A DNA stretch of 45,468 nt from Planctomycetota bacterium. Lineage in GTDB: Bacteria; Planctomycetota; Planctomycetia; Pirellulales; PALSA-1355. Position numbers and translations under genes: made by a program. The stretch's first letter is position 1. Each line of letters opens with the position of its first letter. The notes beneath the pieces are model-generated. The model made no database searches, was not told the origin of the DNA, and was given only the letters and a program-made list of their open reading frames with translations. Positions 25,365 to 35,403 of this stretch are shown piece by piece. The stretch is from the NCBI GenBank assembly GCA_003389325.1, contig QQVE01000064.1:1-45468 (forward strand). The letters are read 5' to 3'.

Positions 25365-25668
25365 GAAGACGTCACCCCAATAGCGGTGTGCGCGGCTTGG
25401 TTTTTCCAGGGTGGTTGGCCCTCCCGCCCGAAGCGCGGGGCGGGAGTGTCGCAAAAAGGGCGCCCAGGGTCCAGCCCGGGTGAACGCGTGCTCGCTAGCA
25501 CCAGGGATGCGCAAAACGGCGTGCGCGCACCGGCTTTGGCGCGGCCTGCCCGTGGGATGGCCGCGTCCGGCGAAATTTTTCTGCTAGCCCGATCGCGCAC
25601 GCAGGGACTACAATTCACGATTCGCCCGAGACCAGAACGAACGGAATCGCGCTGCTGAAAAGAGAGCT
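25365..25668. other. 304-bp divergent intergenic region
   Basis: It lies between the three-gene exported-protein set (minus) and uvrA (plus). TACAAT at 25609-25614, 55 bp before the uvrA ATG, is a reasonable -10; no good -35 is seen. I looked for an inverted-repeat SOS-type box and saw none I could defend. Confidence 0.4.
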
Positions 25669-28600
25669 ATGGCCGCTTCGGACATCGTCATTAAGGGAGC
25701 CCGAGAGCACAACTTACGCGACATCGGGCTGTCGCTTCCCCGCCATCGCCTGATCTGTCTCACCGGCGTGAGCGGGTCGGGAAAGAGTTCGCTGGCATTC
25801 GACACGCTGTATGCCGAAGGGCAGCGGCGCTACGTCGAAAGCCTGTCGAGCTTCGCCCGGCAGTTTCTGGGCCAGATGCCCAAGCCCGATGTGGACTACA
25901 TCGGCGGCCTGAGCCCGTCGATTTCGATCTCGCAGAAGTCCTCGGGCCAGAACCCGCGCTCGACCGTGGGCACGATCACCGAGATTTACGACTACCTGCG
26001 CGTGCTGTATGCCCGCACGGGGCAGGGGCATTGCCCCGAGTGTTCGCGGCCGATCACGGCCCAGACGCGCGAGCAGATCATCGAGCGGATCGGCGCTCTG
26101 CCGGCGGGCACGCGGTTTGTCGTGTTGGCTCCGCTCATTCGCGCCCAGAAGGGCGAATACCGCGATCTGTTCGTCGACTTGCAGAAGCAGGGGTTTGCCC
26201 GGGCGCGCGTCGATGGGCGTATCGTGTCGCTGTCGGACGATTTGAATCTCGATCGCCAGATGCGGCACAACATCGAAGTGGTCGTCGATCGCCTCGTGGC
26301 GGGACAAGCCCGGCCGCGGCTGGCCGAGGCGGTGGAGCTGGCCCTGAAGATGGGGCAGGGGAATCTGATTGTCGCGACCGACGCCGCGGCGGGCCAAGCC
26401 GCCAGCGAGCCGGAGGCCGAAGCGGCCAAGCCGGGCAAACGCGCTCGTCGCACGGGCAAGAAGCGCTCCGCAGCCAGCGATGCCACGGCGGACGACTTGC
26501 AGCTTTCGGCGCACTACGCCTGCACGCACTGCGGTTTGAGCTTCGAGCCGCCCAGCCCGCAGTTGTTCAGCTTCAATAGCCCGCAGGGCATGTGCGAGTA
26601 CTGCGACGGGCTTGGCGAATTGTACAGCTTCGATCCGGCGCTGTTGGTGCCCGATGCCTCGTTGTCGTTCAAGCAAGGGGCCTTCGAGCTGCTGGGCGCG
26701 TGGCGCGACCTGGGGCGCTGGAAGCGACACATCTACCAGGGCGTGGCCGATACCGTCGAGCGCAAGCACGATCTGCCCAAGGGCACAATGCTCGATACGC
26801 CCTGGCAGGATCTCGATAAGCAGCTCAAGGACTTCTGGCTCTGGGGCACCGGCGAACAGCACATCACCTTTACCTGGCGGGGCGGCTCGTCGGGACATAA
26901 GTACGGCGGGCACTTCGAGGGCCTGATTCCCGACCTGCTCGACAAGTACCGCAATTCGCAAAGCAAGATGCAGTTGCGGCAGCTCGAAAAATACATGCAC
27001 GTGATGGAGTGCGAGGACTGCGAGGGCCAACGGCTCAACCCGCAGGCGCGTGCCGTCACGATCACTACGCGACACCCGGCGTTTGCCGAGCAGGCAAAGC
27101 GCTCGCTGCCGGAAGTGTGCGCCCTGCCGGTGTGCGATGCGATCGACTTCTTCACCGAGTTGGAAATGGACGCCACCCGGGCGGTGATCGCCACCGAAGT
27201 GCTCAAGGAGATTCGCGGGCGGCTCGGTTTCCTGAGCAACGTGGGGCTCGACTACCTGACGCTCGATCGCACTGCGCCGACGCTCTCGGGCGGCGAATCG
27301 CAGCGGATTCGCCTGGCCGGGCAAATCGGTTGCGGACTGGCGGGCGTGCTCTACATTCTCGACGAGCCCTCGATCGGCCTGCACCCGCGCGATAACGACC
27401 GCCTGCTCGACACGCTGACGCAATTGCGCGACCTGGGCAACACCGTGGTGGTGGTCGAGCACGACGAAGACACGATGCGCGCGGCCGACCACATCATCGA
27501 CTTCGGCCCCGGGCCCGGCGTGCGCGGCGGCGAAGTGGTGGCCAGCGGCAAAGCGGCCGAGATCGCCAAGAGCCCGCGCAGCCTGACCGGGCAGTATCTC
27601 TCCGGCAAGCTGCAGATCGAGGTGCCCGAAAAGCCGCGCCCCACCGGCGACGCGTGGCTGAAGATCGTCGGCGCCGAGCACAACAATCTCAAGAACGTCG
27701 ACGTCGAGATCCCGCTGGGCACGCTAGTGTGCATTACCGGCGTTTCCGGTTCGGGAAAGAGCTCGCTGGTCGGCGATATCCTGGTGGAGGCACTCAGGCG
27801 CGATCTCAATCACGGCGAAGGCGAGCCGGGCAAGCATGAGCGGATCGAGGGCCTCGAACACCTCGACAAGCTGATCGCCATCGATCAGTCGCCCATCGGA
27901 CGCACGCCGCGCTCGAACCCGGCGACGTACATCAAGCTGTTCGACGAGATTCGCGATCTGTTCACCAAGCTGCCCGAATCGCGCACGCGCGGCTACAAGC
28001 CGGGCCGGTTCAGCTTCAACGTCTCGGGCGGTCGGTGCGAGGCCTGCGAAGGCAACGGCTCGAACAAGCTCGAGATGGACTTTCTGGCCGACGTCTGGGT
28101 CACGTGCCCGGTGTGCGAGGGGCATCGTTTCAATCGCGAAACGCTGCAAGTGCGGTTCAAGGGCAAGAGCATCGCCGACGTGCTGGAGATGGACGTGCAG
28201 CAGGCGCTCGAACACTTTGAAAACATTCCCAAGGTGCGGCACAAGCTGCAAACGCTGCACGACGTAGGGCTCGACTACTTGAAGCTGGGCCAGCCTTCGC
28301 CCACGCTCTCCGGCGGCGAGGCCCAGCGGATCAAGCTGGCCCGCGAACTGGTGAAGAAGAGCACAGGGCAGACGCTGTACCTGCTCGATGAGCCGACCAC
28401 GGGCTTGCACTTCGCCGATATCAAGCTGCTGCTCAAGGTGCTGCACGACTTCGTCGACGCCGGCAACACGGTGCTGGTCGTGGAGCACAACCTCGACGTG
28501 ATCAAGACGGCCGACTGGATCATCGACCTGGGACCCGAGGGGGGCGCCGGCGGCGGGCGAATCGTGGCCACGGGCACTCCGGCCGAGGTGGCCGCCAACA

Positions 28601-31600
28601 AGCAATCGCACACCGGCCGGGCGCTGGCGGCGCACATCAATCGCGACTCGATCCTGCAGAACGGCAAGAAGGCCCCGGCCGCGAAGAAGCGCCGCACGGC
28701 CGCGGCCAGCAAGTCGATTCGCGTGCGCGGGGCGAAGCAGCACAACCTCAAGGGGCTCGACGTCGAGATCCCGCGCGACCGCACCACGGTCTGCTGCGGC
28801 ATGAGCGGCAGCGGCAAGAGCTCGCTGGCCATGGACACGATCTATGCCGAGGGCCAGCGCCGCTACGTCGAGAGCCTGAGCGCCTATGCCCGACAGTTCG
28901 TGGGGCAGATGCAGAAGCCGGCGCTGGATCACATCGAGGGGCTGTCACCGGCGATCGCCATCGAGCAGAAACACATGGGGCACACGCCCCGCTCGACGGT
29001 CGGCACGGTGACCGAGATCTACGACTACGTCCGAATTCTGATGGCCCGGCTGGGCACGCCTTACTGCCCGGCCTGCGACATTCCCATCGGCACGCAAACT
29101 TCCGACGAGATCGTCGACAAGATCCTGGCCGAGCCCGAGGGGACGAAGCTGTACCTGATGGCTCCGCTGCAAGTCGAGGTCGGCGAGAAGTACGAAAACC
29201 TGTGGCTCGACATTCGCTCGCGCGGCTACATCCGCATGCGCGTCGATGGGCAGACCTATTCGGTAGACGAGCCGCCGCAGATCGATCGCCGCCGCAAGCA
29301 CACGGTTGAGGTCGTGCTCGATCGGGTGAGCGTCAAGCAAGAGTCGCGCAGCCGCATTGCCGAGACGGTCGAAGCAGGCCTGTCGCTGGGCGGTGGCGTG
29401 CTGCACGTGGCCTATCCGGATGCCGAAGTGCCCGAGCCCAAGTGGCGGACCGAAGTGCACAGCCAGCACTTGGCCTGCGACAAGTGTGGCCGCAGTTTCG
29501 AGCGCCTGACGCCGCACAGCTTTTCGTTCAACAGTTCGCTCGGCTGGTGCCCGGCCTGCGAGGGATTGGGCACGCAGACCGGGGCCGACCCGGCGGCGCT
29601 ACTGCGCGATCCGAAGCTGACGCTGGCCGAGGGCGCGGTGGGGCTGTGGCCCACGGCCAGCCCGCCGATGTTTCAGGCGATGCTCGAAGCGCTGGCCCGG
29701 CAGTCGGGCGTGCCGCTCGACGTGCCGTTCGATCAACTCACGGCCAAGCAGCGGCGCGTGGTGTTTCACGGCACCGGCGACGAGTGGATCGACGTGCACG
29801 TCGACAAAAAGCGTTCCGGGCCGCCGCTGTTCCGCTTTCAGTTCAAGGGACTCTACCCCGCGCTGGAAGAGGCCGCGCGGCTTTCGCCGGCGCTGCGGAG
29901 CAAGTGGGAACAATTCGTCGGCGAGGTCGAATGCTCCACTTGCGGCGGCAGCCGGTTGCGCGACGATGCTTCGGCGGTGCGGCTGCACGGGCGCACGATC
30001 GACGACTTGTGCCGCCTGCCGCTGGGCGACCTGGTAACGCGTTTCGAGTCGTGGCAGCTCGACGCGCGGGAGCGGAAGATTGCCGGCGAGCTGGTGCGCG
30101 AAGTCGCCAGCCGGTTGCGGTTCCTGGTCGACGTAGGGCTCGAATACCTGACCTTGGGCCGGCCGGCGCCGACGCTCTCCGGCGGCGAAGCCCAGCGGAT
30201 TCGCCTGGCCAGCCAGGTGGGCAGCGGATTGTGCGGCGTGTTGTATGTGCTCGACGAGCCCACGATCGGACTTCACCCGCGCGACAATCGCCGGCTGTTG
30301 GGAGCGCTCGAAAAGCTGCGCGACCTGGGCAACACGCTGCTGGTGGTGGAACACGATCGCGAGGTGGTCGAAGCGGCCGATCAACTGCTCGACTTTGGTC
30401 CCGCGGCCGGCGACGGCGGGGGCGAGATCGTGGCCCGCGGCACGCCGGGACAAGTGGCCCGTAAACGCGCTTCGGTCACGGGGCCGTACCTCTCGGGCAA
30501 GAAGGCGATTCCGGTGCCGACGAATCGCCGGATGCCGATCCTCTCGCAATGGGCCGAAGCGAACGACAAGAATGGCAAGGCGCGGAAGAAGAAAACGACC
30601 AAAAAGGGCAAGGCCGCCAGCGGAAAGAATGCCCCCCCTGCCCTGCCCTCCTCGGCAAGCGAATTGCCCGATGCGCCGGGCGGCTGGCTGGAAGTGGTCG
30701 GCGCGCGGCACAACAACCTGCGCAACGTGACCGCTCCCATCCCGCTGGGCTGCCTGTCGGTGGTGACCGGGGTGAGCGGCAGCGGCAAGAGCTCGCTGGT
30801 CGAGGACGTGCTGTACAACGCCCTGGCCCGCACGCTGCATCGAGCCAACACGTCGCCCGGGCGGCACGACAAGCTGCGCGGCATCGAGCAGATCAACAAG
30901 GTGATTCGCGTCGATCAGCAGCCGCTGGGCCAGACGCCCACGTCGAACCCGGCCACGTACACCGGCGTGTTCGAACAGATTCGTTCGTTGTACGCCCAAT
31001 TGCCCGAGGCACGCTTGCGCGGCTACACGCCGCGACGGTTCAGCTTCAACGTGCCGGGCGGCCGCTGCGACGATTGCGAAGGCAACGGCCAGATCTGCAT
31101 CGAAATGCACTTCCTGCCCGACGTGTGGGTCGAGTGCGAAACCTGTCGCGGCAAGCGCTACAATCCCGAGACGCTGGCGGTGACGTTTCACGGGCAGTCG
31201 ATTGCCGACGTGTTGGACATGTCGTGCGGTAAGGCCGTGGAACTGTTTGCCAACATTCCCAAGATCCGCCGCACGCTGCAAACGCTGTGCGACGTGGGGC
31301 TCGACTACCTGACGCTGGGCCAGGCCGCGCCCACGCTTTCCGGCGGCGAGGCGCAACGCGTGAAACTAGCCGCCGAGCTCTCGCGCCCCGACACGGGCCG
31401 CACGCTGTACCTGCTCGACGAGCCGACCACCGGGCTGCACTTCGAAGACATCTCGAAGCTGCTCGACGTGCTCAACCGGCTGGTGGACCTGGGCAACAGC
31501 GTGGTGGTGATCGAGCACAACGTCGACGTGATCAAGACGGCCGACTGGGTCCTCGACATGGGGCCCGAGGCCGGCGACGGCGGCGGATACATCGTCACCT

Positions 31601-32742
31601 GCGGCACGCCCGAAGACGTGGTGGCCTACTCGCAGAGCAATGGCTCGCTGCGCTCGTACACGGGCGAAGTGCTGGCCGAGGTGCTGGCCGAAAGCCCACG
31701 GGCAAAGCGCAAGGTGTTCGACTTCGCGGCCGAGCAGTCGGAGCGTGAGGGGGACATCGACATCGCCGAGGTGGGCAAGGACGCGAGCATGCCTTGGGAA
31801 GCGGGCGGCCGCCGCTGGCACACGCAGGACCGCGTGGGTCGCAAGGGGCAGCCCTGCCGGTGGGACGGGCGCATTCTCGAACGGATCGTCGATCGCATCG
31901 AGCAGTCGGATCAGTTCGCGCCCACCAACTGGAACGCCCGCACGATCGTCGAAATCACGTCGCAGACCAAGAGCGAGGGCTGGTTCCTGCACGCCATCAC
32001 CGGCGAGGAATGGCTGTTGAAGCTGAAGTTTCGCGTGGCCAAGAACACGTTCAAGCGCGACGAGCTGATCGCGCGGCTGAAGCTGAAGCCGCTCAACGAT
32101 CTGCACGATCTGCCGGTCTACGGCAACGAGCCGCGGGTGAAGTGCAAGAACCTGCGCAGCCCGTTCCAAGAGGTGCAGTTGCAGGTGCATGAGCTTGCCG
32201 AGATCGACACGCCGGAGTTCTGGAAGTTTGTCGACGAGGCGATCGCCGGTTACGAAACGTTTACCACCCGGGTGCGTCAGAAGCCCGAGGACGTGATGCC
32301 CTGGAAGGTGCTGGGTCAGAAGTGGCACTTTTCGCGGAAGGGTTTTCCGCCGGGCAAGACGCCGCAGTGGGACGTGGACGTACTCGAGGAATTGTGCGAG
32401 GCGCTCAAAGAGACCGCGCCGCGCGGGCAGTTCCTGTGGAACAACCAGCAACTGGTGCACGTGTTTGTCGAGGGCCAGCGGGAGCCGTGGGCCACGATTC
32501 ACACCAAGCGGCTGCCCTGGCTGGAGTTGACGCTCACCGGGCCCAAGGGCCAATTCGCGCTGGGCAGGGTGAAGGACATTGGCGCCGATCGCGAATTCCA
32601 GGGCGGGCCCGAGCGCGACCTGGTGCGGTTGCGGTTCCGCACCAGCGAAGACCTGCACCGCGGCGACCTGGCGCGTTTTCTGGACGAGCACTATAAGAGC
32701 CTCGGCCAGCGGCCCAAGCAATTTGCCGGAGTGAGTCGATGA
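25669..32742 (+). CDS. uvrA: Tandem-fused double UvrA with duplicated C-terminal extension
   Basis: This is the damage-recognition ATPase of nucleotide excision repair, with two complete UvrA units in one 2357-aa chain. Four Walker A sites (GVSGSGKSS or GMSGSGKSS) lie near residues 33, 691, 1044 and 1701. Four LSGGE(S/A)QR signatures and four LDEPS/T Walker B sites (IGLHPRD or TGLHF) are intact. Zinc CxxC pairs are present in both units (CTHCG...CEYCDG, CEACEGNG...CPVCEG, CDKCGRSFE...CPACEG, CDDCEGNG...CETCRG). Lys/Ala-rich linkers join the units. Fused double UvrA is known from chlamydiae and planctomycetes. From about residue 2041 there is an extra 317-residue tail made of two diverged copies (MPWEAGGRRWH at 2041, MPWKVLGQKWH at 2210) that I cannot assign with confidence. 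The stop overlaps the next gene by four bases. Confidence 0.95.
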   Translation: MAASDIVIKGAREHNLRDIGLSLPRHRLICLTGVSGSGKSSLAFDTLYAEGQRRYVESLSSFARQFLGQMPKPDVDYIGGLSPSISISQKSSGQNPRSTVGTITEIYDYLRVLYARTGQGHCPECSRPITAQTREQIIERIGALPAGTRFVVLAPLIRAQKGEYRDLFVDLQKQGFARARVDGRIVSLSDDLNLDRQMRHNIEVVVDRLVAGQARPRLAEAVELALKMGQGNLIVATDAAAGQAASEPEAEAAKPGKRARRTGKKRSAASDATADDLQLSAHYACTHCGLSFEPPSPQLFSFNSPQGMCEYCDGLGELYSFDPALLVPDASLSFKQGAFELLGAWRDLGRWKRHIYQGVADTVERKHDLPKGTMLDTPWQDLDKQLKDFWLWGTGEQHITFTWRGGSSGHKYGGHFEGLIPDLLDKYRNSQSKMQLRQLEKYMHVMECEDCEGQRLNPQARAVTITTRHPAFAEQAKRSLPEVCALPVCDAIDFFTELEMDATRAVIATEVLKEIRGRLGFLSNVGLDYLTLDRTAPTLSGGESQRIRLAGQIGCGLAGVLYILDEPSIGLHPRDNDRLLDTLTQLRDLGNTVVVVEHDEDTMRAADHIIDFGPGPGVRGGEVVASGKAAEIAKSPRSLTGQYLSGKLQIEVPEKPRPTGDAWLKIVGAEHNNLKNVDVEIPLGTLVCITGVSGSGKSSLVGDILVEALRRDLNHGEGEPGKHERIEGLEHLDKLIAIDQSPIGRTPRSNPATYIKLFDEIRDLFTKLPESRTRGYKPGRFSFNVSGGRCEACEGNGSNKLEMDFLADVWVTCPVCEGHRFNRETLQVRFKGKSIADVLEMDVQQALEHFENIPKVRHKLQTLHDVGLDYLKLGQPSPTLSGGEAQRIKLARELVKKSTGQTLYLLDEPTTGLHFADIKLLLKVLHDFVDAGNTVLVVEHNLDVIKTADWIIDLGPEGGAGGGRIVATGTPAEVAANKQSHTGRALAAHINRDSILQNGKKAPAAKKRRTAAASKSIRVRGAKQHNLKGLDVEIPRDRTTVCCGMSGSGKSSLAMDTIYAEGQRRYVESLSAYARQFVGQMQKPALDHIEGLSPAIAIEQKHMGHTPRSTVGTVTEIYDYVRILMARLGTPYCPACDIPIGTQTSDEIVDKILAEPEGTKLYLMAPLQVEVGEKYENLWLDIRSRGYIRMRVDGQTYSVDEPPQIDRRRKHTVEVVLDRVSVKQESRSRIAETVEAGLSLGGGVLHVAYPDAEVPEPKWRTEVHSQHLACDKCGRSFERLTPHSFSFNSSLGWCPACEGLGTQTGADPAALLRDPKLTLAEGAVGLWPTASPPMFQAMLEALARQSGVPLDVPFDQLTAKQRRVVFHGTGDEWIDVHVDKKRSGPPLFRFQFKGLYPALEEAARLSPALRSKWEQFVGEVECSTCGGSRLRDDASAVRLHGRTIDDLCRLPLGDLVTRFESWQLDARERKIAGELVREVASRLRFLVDVGLEYLTLGRPAPTLSGGEAQRIRLASQVGSGLCGVLYVLDEPTIGLHPRDNRRLLGALEKLRDLGNTLLVVEHDREVVEAADQLLDFGPAAGDGGGEIVARGTPGQVARKRASVTGPYLSGKKAIPVPTNRRMPILSQWAEANDKNGKARKKKTTKKGKAASGKNAPPALPSSASELPDAPGGWLEVVGARHNNLRNVTAPIPLGCLSVVTGVSGSGKSSLVEDVLYNALARTLHRANTSPGRHDKLRGIEQINKVIRVDQQPLGQTPTSNPATYTGVFEQIRSLYAQLPEARLRGYTPRRFSFNVPGGRCDDCEGNGQICIEMHFLPDVWVECETCRGKRYNPETLAVTFHGQSIADVLDMSCGKAVELFANIPKIRRTLQTLCDVGLDYLTLGQAAPTLSGGEAQRVKLAAELSRPDTGRTLYLLDEPTTGLHFEDISKLLDVLNRLVDLGNSVVVIEHNVDVIKTADWVLDMGPEAGDGGGYIVTCGTPEDVVAYSQSNGSLRSYTGEVLAEVLAESPRAKRKVFDFAAEQSEREGDIDIAEVGKDASMPWEAGGRRWHTQDRVGRKGQPCRWDGRILERIVDRIEQSDQFAPTNWNARTIVEITSQTKSEGWFLHAITGEEWLLKLKFRVAKNTFKRDELIARLKLKPLNDLHDLPVYGNEPRVKCKNLRSPFQEVQLQVHELAEIDTPEFWKFVDEAIAGYETFTTRVRQKPEDVMPWKVLGQKWHFSRKGFPPGKTPQWDVDVLEELCEALKETAPRGQFLWNNQQLVHVFVEGQREPWATIHTKRLPWLELTLTGPKGQFALGRVKDIGADREFQGGPERDLVRLRFRTSEDLHRGDLARFLDEHYKSLGQRPKQFAGVSR
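31789..32739 (+). other. Two-copy C-terminal domain of the double UvrA
   Basis: Copy A spans about residues 2041-2209 and copy B 2210-2357, offset by 169 residues. Shared landmarks in order: MPW-x3-G-x2-WH; a Trp-Asp step (RWDGRILERIVDRIE against QWDVDVLEELCEALK); N-W/N-N followed by a FVE/ITS strand; a W-L-L/E-L strand; and a terminal helix (FWKFVDEAIAGYETF against LARFLDEHYKSLGQ). The reading frame is continuous with UvrA, so it is translated as part of it. The pattern of strands closed by a helix could fit a small nucleic-acid-binding fold, but that is a guess. Confidence 0.7.
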
Positions 32743-33392
32743 GCACGCAACTGCTGCCGACACGATTTCTGTTTCGCTTTGCCGCGCCGCTACGGTACGA
32801 GGCGTCGCTGTCGGCGCAATCGCTGGGCGAGCTGCCGGCCGAGTGTCGTCTGCCGATGCTGCAGGAACTGGACGGCGATCGGCCGTTTGCGGACGTGCGC
32901 GGGGCCTGGAACGAGCACGCGCTGGCGTTCAGCATGCGGGTGGAAAACAAGCGGCAACCCTGCTGGTGCCGCGAAACCCGGCTGGAAGACAGCGACTCGC
33001 TGCAGATCTGGATCGACACGCGCGACACGCACAACATTCACCGCGCGAGCCGCTTTTGCCACCGCTTCGTGTTTCTGCCCGGCGGCGCGGGCCGCAGCTA
33101 CGAGCAGCCCGTGGCCGACCAGTTGCTGGTGGATCGCGCGCGGGAGAATGCCAACCCCGTGCGGCCCGGGCAGTTGAAGATCCACAACGAGAAGCGGGTC
33201 GACGGCTACGTGCTGTCGGCGTTGATCCCGACCGACGCGCTCACGGGTTTCAATCCGGTCGATCATCCGCGGCTGGGCTTCACCTACGCGGTGTTCGATC
33301 GCGAGCTGGGGCTGCAATGTTTCAGCGTCGGCGACGAGTTCCCGTATGCTTCCGACCCCAGCCTATGGGGTACGCTGGAGCTTTCGCGATAG
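32739..33392 (+). CDS. CBM9/DOMON-like domain protein (217 aa)
   Basis: Its ATG overlaps the uvrA stop (ATGA at 32739-32742), so translation is probably coupled. The protein has no signal peptide. The middle resembles carbohydrate-binding-module-9-like or DOMON-like beta sandwiches: an opening strand then LEDSDSLQIWIDTRD, a long strand pair FCHRFVFLPGGAG, and later LIPTDALTGFNPVDHPRLGF and the closing SLWGTLELSR. In this family the sandwich binds sugars or haem-like ligands outside the cell. Without an export signal, and tied to a repair gene, the ligand and role here are unclear. Confidence 0.72.
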   Translation: MSTQLLPTRFLFRFAAPLRYEASLSAQSLGELPAECRLPMLQELDGDRPFADVRGAWNEHALAFSMRVENKRQPCWCRETRLEDSDSLQIWIDTRDTHNIHRASRFCHRFVFLPGGAGRSYEQPVADQLLVDRARENANPVRPGQLKIHNEKRVDGYVLSALIPTDALTGFNPVDHPRLGFTYAVFDRELGLQCFSVGDEFPYASDPSLWGTLELSR

Positions 33393-33546
33393 TTTTCCCT
33401 GGCCGGTGGGTGAAGATCGTCCTCATGCGGCGACGCCCACTTGCATCGCCCCCGGCCCGAGGTTCAACTGGGCATCACCGGCGGACGCGGCTGCGATCCG
33501 CTGCCCCGCCAACGCCCTCACGCCTTCGCTTTGCTGGAGATTCCTG

Positions 33547-35403
33547 ATGGTTAGCTGGGTCATGTCCGCCGCGCTGCTCGTGGGCGGTGCCGCCGTGGCA
33601 CATCCGGATCACGACGAGCGCGACTTGCTGTATCACTTTGCGGTCGGCACGCACGACATTCAAAACGGCGTCTGGCCCGACAAGTCGCACCAGGTCATGG
33701 CCCAGGTCACGGGTTCACCGAAGGTCGTCTCCTGCGGACCGACCGACGGGCTGCTGTTCACCGGCAAGGAGTGCCTGAGACTGGCGGGCGATGGGGTCGA
33801 AGCCCGCAAGCATTTGCCGAAGCGGGCCTTCACCGTGGCGGCCTGGGTGCGGCTGGACGACGCGATCGAGCGCGGCTCGATCGTCAACTATGCCGAGATC
33901 GAACGGCGCGATCCGCGCGGCTGGTCGCTGGGTTTCTACGACGGGGCGTTTGTGTTCACGCTGGCCACTACCGGCGAGGATGAAAAAGCGCCGCCGACCA
34001 TGACGTTTCTGACGGCCGAGTCGTCGATTGAAAAACGCTGCTGGTATTACGTCGTGGGGACCTACGATGGACGGGCGATGCGGCTGTACGTCAATGGGCG
34101 GCTCGAAGCCGAGTCCGACGCGCCAGCCGGCGACATCGCCTATCCCGAGGAGGCCGAGTATCTCGTGGGCGCTCGCTCAAGCGGCGGAAAGCGCAAGCAT
34201 CATCTGGAAGGCGCCCTGTTCGAGCTGAAGGCTTACGCCCGAGCACTCGACGGCGAGGAGATCGGCCGGGTGGCCGAGACGAACCGCAACCTGCTGGCGT
34301 ATCGCGAGTCGCCCGAGAACGACCTCGTGTTTCTGGTGGACCCGTATCTGCAATTTGCCACGCAGGATTCGATTATCGTGATGTGCGAGACGTCGCGCCC
34401 CACGAAGATGCACGTCGAGTATGCCGAGGTGCAGCCGCTGGAGAACAAGGCCCAGGCCGACGCGGCCAGCCTGATCAGCGAGGTGAAGCTCGAGGGTCTG
34501 AAGCCGATGACGCGGTATTTCTATCGCGTGGTTTGCGTCGACGAGGCGGGCGAAGAGCTGCGAAGCGAGTTGTATTCGTTTCGCACGGCGCCGAAAGACG
34601 ACATGCCCTGGGCGTTTGCAGTAATCGGCGACACGCAGCGCAATCCGGAAGTGACAAGGCGCTGTGCCGAGGGGGCTTATTCGCGGCGGCCCGACTTCCT
34701 GTTGCACTGCGGCGACCTGGTCGACGACGGATTCGCCAAGCACCAGTGGCTCGAGCACCTGTTCGGGCCCAGTTCGGTGTTGATGTCGCGCGTGCCCACC
34801 TTTCCGGTGATCGGCAACCACGAGCGCGACTCGCACTGGTACTACGACTACTTCGCGCTGCCCAAGCCCGAGTACCACTACACGTTCACGTACGGCAACG
34901 CCCAATTCTTCATGGTCGACAGCAATCGCTCGCTGAAGCCCGGTTCGCCGCAGTACGAGTGGCTGGAAAAAGAGCTGGCCGAGTCGCAGGCCACGTGGAA
35001 GTTCACCTGCCATCACCATCCGTGCTTCAGCTCCGAAGAGAACGACTACGGCGACCACGAACGCGGGGCCGAAGACAAGAACTTCACCTACGGCGATACG
35101 AATGCCCAGAAGCTGATTCCGCTGTACGAGAAGCACGGCGTGGACATCGCCTTCAACGGCCACATCCACTACTACGAGCGGACCTGGCCGATCTTCGCGA
35201 TGGCGGTCAACGCGAAGCAGGGCGTGCGTTACATCACCAGCGGCGGCGGCGGGGCGGTCTCGAATCGGCCGCGCCGCAGCGCACCTGGTTCAACCTGCAC
35301 TTCGAGCGGGCCTTCCACTACTGCTACGCCGCCATCCACGGCCGCACGATCGTGTTCAAAGCCTACGACATCGACGGCCGGCTGTTCGCCACCTTCGAGC
35401 TGA
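33547..35403 (+). CDS. LamG plus purple-acid-phosphatase-like metallophosphatase, frameshifted 3' end
   Basis: A signal peptide (MVSWVMSAALLVGGAAVA, His-rich just after) precedes a concanavalin/LamG-like domain (about residues 25-245; WYYVVGTYDGRAMRLYVNG). A fibronectin-like domain follows, and then a calcineurin-type phosphatase domain (about 355-575) with VIGDTQ, CGDLVDDG, VIGNHERDSHW, CHHHPCFSSEE and NGHIHYYERTW. All metal and catalytic motifs are present. After ITSGGGGAV the frame runs into a low-quality Ser/Thr-rich tail and stops at 35403. The expected ending (LESAAPQRTWFNLHFERAFH...) continues in another frame, 35259-35423. One base seems missing near 35257-35261. The enzyme probably hydrolyses phosphoesters outside the cytoplasm. 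Confidence 0.85.
   Translation: MVSWVMSAALLVGGAAVAHPDHDERDLLYHFAVGTHDIQNGVWPDKSHQVMAQVTGSPKVVSCGPTDGLLFTGKECLRLAGDGVEARKHLPKRAFTVAAWVRLDDAIERGSIVNYAEIERRDPRGWSLGFYDGAFVFTLATTGEDEKAPPTMTFLTAESSIEKRCWYYVVGTYDGRAMRLYVNGRLEAESDAPAGDIAYPEEAEYLVGARSSGGKRKHHLEGALFELKAYARALDGEEIGRVAETNRNLLAYRESPENDLVFLVDPYLQFATQDSIIVMCETSRPTKMHVEYAEVQPLENKAQADAASLISEVKLEGLKPMTRYFYRVVCVDEAGEELRSELYSFRTAPKDDMPWAFAVIGDTQRNPEVTRRCAEGAYSRRPDFLLHCGDLVDDGFAKHQWLEHLFGPSSVLMSRVPTFPVIGNHERDSHWYYDYFALPKPEYHYTFTYGNAQFFMVDSNRSLKPGSPQYEWLEKELAESQATWKFTCHHHPCFSSEENDYGDHERGAEDKNFTYGDTNAQKLIPLYEKHGVDIAFNGHIHYYERTWPIFAMAVNAKQGVRYITSGGGGAVSNRPRRSAPGSTCTSSGPSTTATPPSTAARSCSKPTTSTAGCSPPSS

Noticed and set aside
25714..27681. 655-aa minus-strand frame within uvrA
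   Set aside because: Antisense shadow of the first UvrA unit.
29599..31356. 585-aa minus-strand frame within uvrA
   Set aside because: Antisense shadow of the second UvrA unit.
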